A stretch of DNA of 64,000 bases from contig NZ_SJZI01000002.1 in assembly GCF_004337505.1 (NCBI RefSeq), positions 62,001 through 126,000 of the forward strand. Reading direction: 5' to 3'. Positions 58,001-64,000 of this stretch are shown in pieces (within the stretch, counting starts at the first letter, position 1; the number at the start of each line of letters is the position of its first letter). The translations under genes and the position numbers were made by a program. The stretch is from Flaviaestuariibacter flavus (GTDB taxonomy: Bacteria > Bacteroidota > Bacteroidia > Chitinophagales > Chitinophagaceae). The notes under the pieces were generated by a model that saw nothing but the letters and a program-made list of their open reading frames with translations, searched no databases and had not been told where the DNA came from.

Positions 58001-58403
58001 CGGTGGCAACATCCAGAAAAGCTACAGCGAGCGGCGCATCAAGCGCTCGCCCCTGCGCGATGTGGCGCAGATGGTGGCCGGAATTTATGAAGCCACCTTC
58101 GCGGCCTTTTCGGCCAACAGTCACTTCCCCGGCGAGCGGGAACAGTTTCTCCCCTACGCCGAGCGCTGGGCTTACCTGCTGAGTGGCTTTTTCCTGCACG
58201 CCTATTTCGATTGCGTCAACGGCGATGGCTTCGTGCCGAAGGATGAGAACGACGCAGCCATGGTGCTGCAAACCTTCCTGGTGGAGCGCTCGCTGCGTCA
58301 CCTGGGCCAGCACCTCGCCGGAGCAACCGGTCGCGTGGATGCGCCGCTGGCCATTATCCGGTCGGTGTTTGAGCAGGCGGATGTGCCGGTGGGAGAAGCG
58401 TGA
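55080..58403 (+). CDS. treS: Trehalose synthase fused to a degenerate maltokinase domain
   Basis: A 1107-residue fusion. Residues 1-550 are a GH13 maltose alpha-D-glucosyltransferase that interconverts maltose and trehalose: nucleophile Asp209 (GFRLDA), acid/base Glu251 (LAEANM), transition-state Asp317 (LRNHDEL). Residues about 575-1105 align with maltokinase, which makes maltose 1-phosphate for glucan synthesis; SERRIKRSPLRDVAQM is preserved. The two catalytic motifs are altered: the usual HGDxHLGQ reads HGAFDLQK (near 962) and DFEGEP reads DFGGNI. So the kinase half may be inactive. The gene is convergent with otsAB. Confidence 0.92.
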   Translation: MATLTNKSEDLLWYKDAVIYELHIKAFRDADGDGIGDFKGLIEKLDYLQELGATAVWVLPFYPSPLRDDGYDIADYYSINPRYGDLEQFKAFLDEAHRRGLRVITELVVNHTSDQHPWFQRARRAPKGSPERDYYVWSDDPTQYKDVRIIFQDFEASNWTWDPVAQQYYWHRFFHHQPDLNFDNPQVQQEIFNVMDYWCAMGVDGFRLDAIPYLFEREGTNGENLPETHEFLKRLRKHVDEKFPGTLFLAEANMWPEEAAAYFGNGDECHMNYHFPVMPRMFMAVQQEDRYPITDIFEQTPPIPENCQWAMFLRNHDELTLEMVTDEERDFMYKAYAKDPKARINLGIRHRLAPLMDNNRRKIELMNSLLFSLPGTPVLYYGDEIGMGDNFYLGDRDGVRTPMQWSSDRNAGFSDCNPHQLYLPVILDPEYHYEAVNVELQRRNTSSLFWFMKRLIALRRNFKAFSRGDMQFLNVENPKVLAFTRTFEDQTVLVIVNLSKYAQPAEVDLRTFRGYQPVELFSRNKFPAVREDAPYFFTMGPHSFQWFQLEKVRSRVEEDRSIPMLELLQDSEPLSAFVRTQLEQDVLPTYVFSRPWFAGKDRTVYSLNIAEQQRMGNGYPSWWMLLEVNYESGLPEWYQLAVAVVPEERAQELAATYPESIIAHVNTPEGPAMLCDAFYLKELQRALLRRLVTGEHKELPTGNVYFDAVEELSNYDYENATPRVFAQNKFNTSVVYDNRLFVKWYRKVEFFVNPDVELNRYLSLEAGFPHTPRFLGSVEWQGARGRMVLAIAQELVDNHGNAYDFLQERVHNFIERIIARNNSEELLRYEPATWASPRAYEELPEALRDLVGSRAAELMRQLGDRTAQMHKAFARNTLSRDFAPEEFSLHYQRSLFASMVSLVRDTYHKMNRAEGLDEPAAVQIRELGARRGELLSLLKRIYDHKLDILKIRTHGAFDLQKVLLTGKDLVLYDFGGNIQKSYSERRIKRSPLRDVAQMVAGIYEATFAAFSANSHFPGEREQFLPYAERWAYLLSGFFLHAYFDCVNGDGFVPKDENDAAMVLQTFLVERSLRHLGQHLAGATGRVDAPLAIIRSVFEQADVPVGEA

Positions 58404-58405
58404 GC

Positions 58406-58433
58406 GTGAATCGTCAATCGTGAATCGTCAAAG
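58406..58433 (+). repeat. 7-nt period repeat arm
   Basis: GTGAATC, GTCAATC, GTGAATC, GTCAAAG immediately after the treS stop codon, overlapping the terminator stem. A matching CACGATTCACGACC lies at 58630-58643, overlapping the otsAB stop codon. Same words as at 29081. Confidence 0.82.
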
Positions 58434-58457
58434 GCGCCGCAAAGCGGCGCCTTTGAC
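58427..58457. terminator. Convergent terminator
   Basis: A 14-bp perfect stem GTCAAAGGCGCCGC/GCGGCGCCTTTGAC with loop AAA, 23 nt after the treS stop. Confidence 0.82.
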
Positions 58458-58589
58458 GTCATTGCGAGCGTAGCAAACTCCCTGACCTAAAGACTGGTCC
58501 TCGCCCGCGAGAGCCCTAGTTCGAAAATCCTTTTAGCTGAGGAGCATCCTGCGTAAATCTGGAGTTTGCTTCGCTCTGCTCGCAATGAC
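58458..58589. repeat. GTCATTGCGAGC-type palindromic element
   Basis: 132 bp bounded by GTCATTGCGAGC and GCTCGCAATGAC, with a second inner pair AGCAAACTCC (58472-58481) and GGAGTTTGCT (58561-58570). No ORF. The outer word is common among bacterial intergenic repeats; it resembles a small non-autonomous element. Confidence 0.8.
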
Positions 58590-58635
58590 GGGCATTCGCC
58601 CGTCGCGCAAAGCGACGCAAACCCTTACCCACGAT

Positions 58636-60852
58636 TCACGACCCCTGGTGCGCGGTGGCCTGCGCGAAGCGCCGCAGCAGCGGCAGCACCTGGCTCTGTG
58701 CCCAGAGGCTGAAGCGGGCCGCCGTTTTCGTTTTACCGACGCGGATGGTCACGGCCTTGTCGCGGAGCACGCGGAACATGTCTTCGTCGGTGGTGTCGTC
58801 GCCGATGCAAAGCATGAAGTCCGGTGTGAAGCGGTCGAGCAGCTTTTGCGCTGCCGTGCCCTTGTCGATGCCGATGAGGCGCACCTCGAGCACTTTGTTT
58901 CCATCGATCACCTGGAGCGCCGTATTGGCCGTGAGCTGCAACAGGCTGTTGCGCAATTCGCGCGAGCGTGTGAAGCCGAGGTCGGGGTGCGTGTTGCGGT
59001 AGTGCCAGGCAAGTGTATTGTTTTTTTCTTCGATAAAGGAGCCCACACAGCGGCCCACAAACGACTCCATCAAGGGCCGGATCTGCTCCTTCCATTCGGG
59101 TGCGATGGTAACCTGGCTTTGCCAGTCTTCGCCGCGGTAGCGGATATAGGCTCCGTGTTCGGCCACCATGCTCAGGGGCAGGTCGCCGAGCCATTGCGCG
59201 AGCGTTTCCGGGTCGCGGCCGCTGATCACCACTACCTCGTTGGCCGGGTCGTTGCCCAGCTCCTGCAGCACCTGCAAGGCTTCTTTGGTAGGCACGGCAA
59301 GCGAGGGCAGCTTGGCATAGGGCGCCAGGGTGCCGTCGTAGTCGAGCAGGATACAGCGCCGGCCGGCACCGGTATACTGTTCCATCAGTTCCTGCGTGGT
59401 GGGGCCGTCGATAAAGTTGGACTGCTCGCGTTCCTGCTCCCGCTTTACCTCTACGAGTGTATCGAGGTTGTCCTGGATCCAGTGCTGCACGTCGTAGGAT
59501 GCGAGCCGGCGTTGCATGAAGGAAAGGCGGTTGCGCTGCTCGGTGAGCGGCATGATGAGCGCTGCGTTGATGGCGGCGGCCACTTCGGACGAGTCCGTCG
59601 GGTTCACGAGGATGGCCTCGCTGAGTTCTGCCGCGGCGCCGGTGAGCTCGCTCAGGATCAGCACCCCTTTATCGAGACAGGAAGCCACGTATTCTTTGGC
59701 CACGAGGTTCATGCCGTCGCGCAACGGCGTGATGAGCGCCGCGTCGGCCGACTGGTACAGCGCACAGAGCTCCTCGAAGCTGAGGTGGTTGTAGCGGTAC
59801 AGGATCGGCTGCCAGTTGAGCGAGGAGTATTTTCCGTTGATGGTGCTCACCTGCTGCTCGATCTGCCGGCGCATGGCTGCATACGATGCGATGTTGGCGC
59901 GTGACGGAATGATGTTGAAGATGAACACTACCTTTTCGCGCCACTCGGGAAAGCGCTCCAGGAACTGGTCGTAGCCTGTGAGGCGGTAGCTGAGTCCCTT
60001 TGTGTAATCAAGTCGATCAACAGAGAAAATAATTTTCTGCCCCATGAACTTTTCTTCGAGCGAGGTGCTGATCCGCGCCGCCAGGTCGTTGAAAAGTGCG
60101 TCGCGGAATTTCTGGTAATCGATACCGATCGGGAACATATCCACGCGCACCGTGCGGCTGTCGTAATACAGCGTGTTGAACTGGTTTTCGACCTTCAGCA
60201 CCATCTTCGCCGACTGGATAAAGTGCTGCACGTAGTCGTAGGTATGAAAGCCCAGCAGGTCGGCGCCGAGCATACCTTGCAACAGCAGTGTTTTCCATTC
60301 GGTGGGCAGCAGGCGGAACAGCTCGTAAGAAGGAAACGGGATATGCAGGAAGAAGCCGATGGTGGCTTCGGGCAGGCGCCGGCGCACGAGCTGCGGCACC
60401 AGCATCAGCTGGTAATCGTGCACCCACAGGATGTCTCCCGGCTGGTACAGCTCCACCAGGCGATCCGCGAAAAGGGAATTCACCTGCAGGTAGGCATCGA
60501 AGTCTTCCTGTCGGTATTGGGTGGTCTGGGGAAAATAGTGAAACAAGGGCCACAGCGTGGCATTGGAGAAGCCGTTGTAATAGCGGTCGTATTGGGTGGC
60601 AGGCGGGAAAAGTGGCTCGATGCCGAAATCGCCCGGCATCACGTTTTTTTCTACCGCTTCCTGCCAGTCTTCGGGCGCCGCGTCCATACTGCCTACCCAG
60701 ACGCGCTCGGTGTAATCACCGGATGGGCTCTTTTCAAAGTAACTTTTTATTGCGGATACGAGACCGCCGGAGCTTTGCCGCACGCGCAGGCCATCGTGCT
60801 GCCGCTCGAGCGAATACGGAAGGCGGTTTGATACTACGATGAGTCGGGCCAT
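58636..60852 (-). CDS. otsAB: Bifunctional trehalose-6-phosphate synthase/phosphatase
   Basis: A 738-residue fusion. Residues about 1-470 are the GT20 synthase OtsA, which joins UDP-glucose and glucose 6-phosphate (VSNRLPYSL, SSGGLVSAI, WVHDYQLMLVP, GIDYQKF, DRLDYTKGL). Residues about 490-735 are the HAD-family phosphatase OtsB (LLDYDGTLAPYA with the nucleophile Asp, ISGRDPETL, GDDTTDEDMF). The enzyme thus makes trehalose directly. It is convergent with treS, giving two independent routes. The stop codon lies in a 7-mer repeat word. TAATTTTTG lies close upstream of its start. Confidence 0.95.
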   Translation of the reverse strand: MARLIVVSNRLPYSLERQHDGLRVRQSSGGLVSAIKSYFEKSPSGDYTERVWVGSMDAAPEDWQEAVEKNVMPGDFGIEPLFPPATQYDRYYNGFSNATLWPLFHYFPQTTQYRQEDFDAYLQVNSLFADRLVELYQPGDILWVHDYQLMLVPQLVRRRLPEATIGFFLHIPFPSYELFRLLPTEWKTLLLQGMLGADLLGFHTYDYVQHFIQSAKMVLKVENQFNTLYYDSRTVRVDMFPIGIDYQKFRDALFNDLAARISTSLEEKFMGQKIIFSVDRLDYTKGLSYRLTGYDQFLERFPEWREKVVFIFNIIPSRANIASYAAMRRQIEQQVSTINGKYSSLNWQPILYRYNHLSFEELCALYQSADAALITPLRDGMNLVAKEYVASCLDKGVLILSELTGAAAELSEAILVNPTDSSEVAAAINAALIMPLTEQRNRLSFMQRRLASYDVQHWIQDNLDTLVEVKREQEREQSNFIDGPTTQELMEQYTGAGRRCILLDYDGTLAPYAKLPSLAVPTKEALQVLQELGNDPANEVVVISGRDPETLAQWLGDLPLSMVAEHGAYIRYRGEDWQSQVTIAPEWKEQIRPLMESFVGRCVGSFIEEKNNTLAWHYRNTHPDLGFTRSRELRNSLLQLTANTALQVIDGNKVLEVRLIGIDKGTAAQKLLDRFTPDFMLCIGDDTTDEDMFRVLRDKAVTIRVGKTKTAARFSLWAQSQVLPLLRRFAQATAHQGS

Positions 60853-60943
60853 ACCTGTAGCTCATCCAAAAATTAAGCCAGCACAAAAGCTTTTCAACGG
60901 ACCTTTTAAGCCGCCTTCCGCCCGCGGGCGCAAGCAGCGCTGC

Positions 60944-61423
60944 CTACCGGGATACGTCTCTTTTCCGGCTCGCGAAAAGCCGGAAGAGAAACAAGACCAC
61001 CGGTGCCAGGATCACCACCATGATAAAAGGCACCATCGCGCCGGGCTCATAGTTGTCGCGGCGAAATGCAGCTCCTATTGAGTAATAAATTCCGGCGGCC
61101 ATGACGAGGCAAACGGAAAGCCGGACCTGGAGAAAGAGCGAACGCAGCAGGGCGAGATTCTGTTGCGGGTCGCCGTGGCCGGGCTTTTGCGGCAGCTTAT
61201 CGGCATAGTGGTACAGCAGGCTGAACAGACCGTAGAGTGCGCTGGCAAGCACCGGGAGCACCCAGATGCTGGCCTTCGGTCCCCAGTTGGTGGCCTGGCC
61301 TTTTGCATCAAACTGGATGGGTATCGTGGCCGGCAGGGCGCCGTAGCTGCGGATCACCATCAGCCAGATAAACAGCAGGAGGCCGCCGGAAAGCCAGCCC
61401 AGCAGGCGTGCGGAGCGGCTCAT
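60944..61423 (-). CDS. DUF1648-domain membrane protein
   Basis: A 159-residue protein with four hydrophobic segments. The first periplasmic-facing stretch contains [21 protein letters not shown], the DUF1648 signature (PxxIPxHFxxxGxxxxWxxK-like) also found in SdpI-type immunity proteins. Function unknown. Its ATG overlaps the hutU stop by 4 nt, so it is translationally coupled to hutU. Confidence 0.82.
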   Translation of the reverse strand: MSRSARLLGWLSGGLLLFIWLMVIRSYGALPATIPIQFDAKGQATNWGPKASIWVLPVLASALYGLFSLLYHYADKLPQKPGHGDPQQNLALLRSLFLQVRLSVCLVMAAGIYYSIGAAFRRDNYEPGAMVPFIMVVILAPVVLFLFRLFASRKRDVSR

Positions 61424-63105
61424 CGGGATTGAATGATTTTGTCCAGATCAAGATCGTGCGCGGCGGCGGTTTGCTGCGCGATTTCATAGCCGGCGTCGGC
61501 ATGACGGATGACGCCCATGCCCGGGTCGTTGCGCAGCACGCGCCTGAGGCGCGCTTCGGCATCATCGGAGCCGTCGGCAACGATCACCATCCCAGAGTGG
61601 ATGCTGTAGCCCATGCCCACGCCACCGCCATGGTGCAGGCTTACCCAGGAAGCGCCGCCGGCGGTGTTCACCAGCGCATTGAGGATCGGCCAGTCGGCCA
61701 CCGCGTCGGAGCCGTCCTTCATGGCTTCTGTTTCGCGGTTGGGCGATGCCACCGAGCCGGTATCGAGGTGGTCGCGACCAATGACAATTGGTGCTTTTAC
61801 CTTGCCGCTGCGTACCAGCTCGTTGAAGGCCAGTCCCGCCTTTTCGCGCTCGCCCTGTCCAAGCCAGCAAATGCGTGCCGGCAGTCCCTGGAAGGCGATC
61901 CGCTCCTTTGCCAGCTTGAGCCAGCGTTGCAGGGAGGTGTTCTCCGGAAACAGGTTGGCGATCACTTCATCGGTGACCGCAATATCGGCCGGATCGCCGC
62001 TTAGGGCTGCCCAGCGGAAGGGGCCTTTGCCTTCGCAGAAAAGCGGGCGGATATAGGCCGGAACGAAGCCGGGAAAATCGAAGGCATTCTGCAGCCCGCG
62101 CTCTTTTGCGCGCGCCCGGATATTGTTTCCGTAGTCGAAGGTGATGGCACCGCGCTTTTGCAGTTCGAGCATCAGCTCCACGTGATGGTACATCGAATCG
62201 TAGGCGAAGTCGATATACTGCTCCGGGTTTTCGGTGCGCAGCACACGCGCCTGCTCTTCGCTCAGCTGGTGCGGCCAGTAGCCGATCAGCGGATCGTGGG
62301 CCGAAGTCTGGTCGGTGAGCGTGTCCGGAATAATATTGCGGGCAATGAGGCGTTCCAGTAGTTCTACGGCATTGCAGTGTACGCCGATGGAGAGCGCCTC
62401 GCCTTTTTGCTTTGCCTCGAGTGCGCGGTCGATGGCGGCGTCCACGCTTTCGATCATGAGGTCGAGGTAGCGGGTTTCGAGGCGCTTTTCGATGCGCCAC
62501 TTTTCTACTTCGGCTACAAGCGCCACGCCTTCGTTCATGGTGATGGCCAGGGGCTGGGCGCCGCCCATGCCGCCGAGGCCGGCGGTGACGTTGAGGGTGC
62601 CTTTGAGCGTACCGCCGAAGTGCTTGTCGCCCGCTGCTGCGTAGGTTTCATAAGTACCCTGCACAATGCCTTGTGAGCCGATATAGATCCAGGAACCCGC
62701 GGTCATCTGGCCATACATCATCAACCCTTTGCGTTCGAGCTCCTCGAAGTGCTTCCAGTTGGCCCAGTTGGGAACCAGCTGCGAGTTGGACAGCAGCACG
62801 CGCGGTGCATCTTTATGCGTTTTGAGGATACCTACGGGCTTGCCGCTTTGGATCAGCAGGCTCTCATCGTTCTCCAGCACCTTCAGCGCGGCGATGATCT
62901 TATCGAGCGCTTCGAAATTGCGCGCCGCCTTTCCCCGGCCGCCGTATACAATAAGGTCGTCGGGACGCTCGGCCACTGCCGGGTCGAGGTTGTTGAGCAG
63001 CATCCGCAGCGCGGCTTCCTGGATCCAGCCCTTGCAGTTCAGTGTGGTGCCGGTGGGGGTTTTGTATTTAACCGGGTCGTATTTCGAAGTGGTTGTTACT
63101 GACAT
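61420..63105 (-). CDS. hutU: Urocanate hydratase
   Basis: Converts urocanate to 4-imidazolone-5-propionate using tightly bound NAD as an electrophile; second step of histidine degradation. The 561 residues match the usual length. The NAD-binding [13 protein letters not shown] and the catalytic Cys region [19 protein letters not shown] are present. Start [24 protein letters not shown] (a TA-N3-TTTG variant) ends 4 nt before the ATG, suggesting a leaderless message separate from hutH. Confidence 0.97.
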   Translation of the reverse strand: MSVTTTSKYDPVKYKTPTGTTLNCKGWIQEAALRMLLNNLDPAVAERPDDLIVYGGRGKAARNFEALDKIIAALKVLENDESLLIQSGKPVGILKTHKDAPRVLLSNSQLVPNWANWKHFEELERKGLMMYGQMTAGSWIYIGSQGIVQGTYETYAAAGDKHFGGTLKGTLNVTAGLGGMGGAQPLAITMNEGVALVAEVEKWRIEKRLETRYLDLMIESVDAAIDRALEAKQKGEALSIGVHCNAVELLERLIARNIIPDTLTDQTSAHDPLIGYWPHQLSEEQARVLRTENPEQYIDFAYDSMYHHVELMLELQKRGAITFDYGNNIRARAKERGLQNAFDFPGFVPAYIRPLFCEGKGPFRWAALSGDPADIAVTDEVIANLFPENTSLQRWLKLAKERIAFQGLPARICWLGQGEREKAGLAFNELVRSGKVKAPIVIGRDHLDTGSVASPNRETEAMKDGSDAVADWPILNALVNTAGGASWVSLHHGGGVGMGYSIHSGMVIVADGSDDAEARLRRVLRNDPGMGVIRHADAGYEIAQQTAAAHDLDLDKIIQSR

Positions 63106-63118
63106 ATAGCAAATAATA

Positions 63119-63240
63119 AGTGGTTCAAGGTGTTCAAAAGGTTCAAGGGGTTCGAGTGCTTCAGGGGGTTCAGGAGGTTTTTGGGGCGTCGGTTATGAAC
63201 CAACCCGGAACCTTAAAACCTCAGAACCATAGAACCTTTA
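63119..63240. repeat. 9-nt period repeat spacer
   Basis: Seven 9-mers of the form xxxGGTTCA (AGTGGTTCA, AGGTGTTCA, AAAGGTTCA, AGGGGTTCG, AGTGCTTCA, GGGGGTTCA, GGAGGTTTT) at 63119-63181, then GAACC/AAAACC words at about 8-nt spacing up to 63240, adjoining the hutH stop. Same style as 48568-48684. It separates hutH and hutU. Confidence 0.85.
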
Positions 63241-64000
63241 ATCGGGGTTAAAGGTCGAAAATCCTTCGTTGAGATCAATTCCGTTAGCGCCGGCGCATCG
63301 ATTCACTTCGTCAACAAAGCTGAAGTCGGCAATGACTTTCTTAGCGGCATTGATATCATCGGCAAAGATGCGGTCTTCCTCGGCAAAGCTGACGTGGCTG
63401 CGGATAAAGCTGTGCGCGCATTCCAGCAGGGCGCTGCTTTTCAGCGGGCGACGGAACTCGATCGCCTGTGCGGCGCTTACGAGTTCGATAGCCAGGATAT
63501 ATTCGAGGTTGTCGATCACCTTATGGAGCTTGCGCCCGCTGATGGAACCCATGCTCACATGGTCTTCCTGGCCAAGCGAGGTCGGGATGGAGTCAGCCGA
63601 GGCGGGGAAGCAAAGCGTTTTGTTTTCCGTCACGAGGGCCGCCGTGGTATACTGCGGGATCATGAAGCCGCTGTTGAGGCCCACATTGTTCATCAGCAGC
63701 AGCGGCAGTCCCCACTTGCCTTCGAGCAGGAGGTAGCAGCGGCGGTCGGAGATATTACCGGCTTCCGCAGCGGCGAAGCAGGCATAATCGAGCGGAAGCG
63801 CCATCGGCTGGCCGTGAAAATTTCCGCCCGAGATCGTATCGTCTTTTCCAAGCACGATCGGGTTGTCGGTAACAGCGTTGGCCTCGATGGTCGTGAGTTC
63901 TTTAAGGTGCTGCCATGCCGTACGCGAAGCACCATGTACCTGCGGCATGCAGCGGAGCGAATAGGGATCCTGCACGCGGCCGCAGTCGACATGGCTTTGC
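63238..64000 (-). CDS. hutH: Histidine ammonia-lyase, C-terminal part
   Basis: Deaminates histidine to urocanate, first step of the pathway. Only the 3' portion lies in the window; the gene runs off the right edge. The visible 253 residues include DCGRVQDPYSLRCMPQVHGA, the NPIVLGKDDTISGGNFHGQP segment and QEDHVSMGSISGRKLHKVIDN, all characteristic of HutH. The MIO-forming Ala-Ser-Gly lies upstream of the window. A GTG inside the QDPYSLRC region is not the start. It is followed by the 9-mer repeat spacer, then hutU. Confidence 0.95.
   Translation of the reverse strand, partial: QSHVDCGRVQDPYSLRCMPQVHGASRTAWQHLKELTTIEANAVTDNPIVLGKDDTISGGNFHGQPMALPLDYACFAAAEAGNISDRRCYLLLEGKWGLPLLLMNNVGLNSGFMIPQYTTAALVTENKTLCFPASADSIPTSLGQEDHVSMGSISGRKLHKVIDNLEYILAIELVSAAQAIEFRRPLKSSALLECAHSFIRSHVSFAEEDRIFADDINAAKKVIADFSFVDEVNRCAGANGIDLNEGFSTFNPD

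Noticed and set aside
63973..63975. Start codon of hutH at the right end
   Set aside because: The reading frame continues to the window edge with HutH-like residues (HVDCGR), and the GTG lies inside the conserved VQDPYSLRC motif; the gene is simply truncated.

Overview
This 64 kb window comes from the chromosome of a GC-rich Bacteroidota, most probably of the Chitinophagaceae/Chitinophagales type. The evidence is a short primary sigma factor (285 aa), repeated TAnnTTTG -7 promoter elements, few convincing Shine-Dalgarno sites, and families typical of the phylum (DUF2027-Smr, DUF3822, DUF4249, DUF3347, a TonB-dependent receptor with a carboxypeptidase-regulatory-like domain, fold-III arginine decarboxylase). 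No phage, insertion sequence, CRISPR array, tRNA or rRNA was seen. Most of the window is ordinary housekeeping DNA; the unusual content is in the spacers.

Layout. 1-5.3 kb: a lipoprotein fragment, serA, type II NADH dehydrogenase, and a GbsR/MarR-like regulator with a DCC thiol protein and a TIGR01777 epimerase. 5.3-5.9 kb: an AT-richer patch with one small orphan ORF. 6-19 kb: a TPR protein with gyrA, a GYF-domain membrane protein, a saccharopine dehydrogenase-like protein with a cupin, a sirtuin without zinc ligands, RNase P RNA, DUF2027-Smr, an amino acid permease and a prenyl diphosphate synthase. 19-24.3 kb: a tight operon DUF3822-rsmD-FCL-lpxK-rnr. 24-36 kb: MATE exporter, folB, trxB, an orphan DUF4249 lipoprotein, rpoD, lgt, bacilliredoxin, hsp20, an esterase and unknown secreted proteins. 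36-43 kb: arginine decarboxylase and the thrS-infC / rpmI-rplT translation genes, split by a YjbR-VanZ pair. 43-52 kb: two paralogous secreted proteins, a TonB receptor with a DUF3347 partner, an ABC-F protein and small envelope proteins. 52-64 kb: histidine utilisation (hutI-hutG and hutH-hutU) flanking a trehalose locus (TreS-maltokinase fusion and OtsA-OtsB fusion).

How genes work together. HutH, HutU, HutI and HutG give the complete four-step route from histidine to glutamate via formiminoglutamate. TreS and OtsAB give two routes to trehalose, but the kinase half of the TreS fusion has lost recognisable catalytic motifs. DUF3822-rsmD-FCL-lpxK-rnr couples rRNA modification, folate and lipid A functions in one transcript.

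Most notable. (1) At least ten intergenic spacers carry arms built from exact 7-, 8- or 9-nt period repeats, with complementary arms on the other side, often with a perfect terminator hairpin in the middle. (2) Two 112-bp copies of an imperfectly palindromic element, about 88 percent identical, lie in opposite orientation. (3) Four 43-bp tandem repeats lie upstream of treS. (4) Many genes have a TAnnTTYG element only 4-9 nt before ATG, implying leaderless mRNAs.
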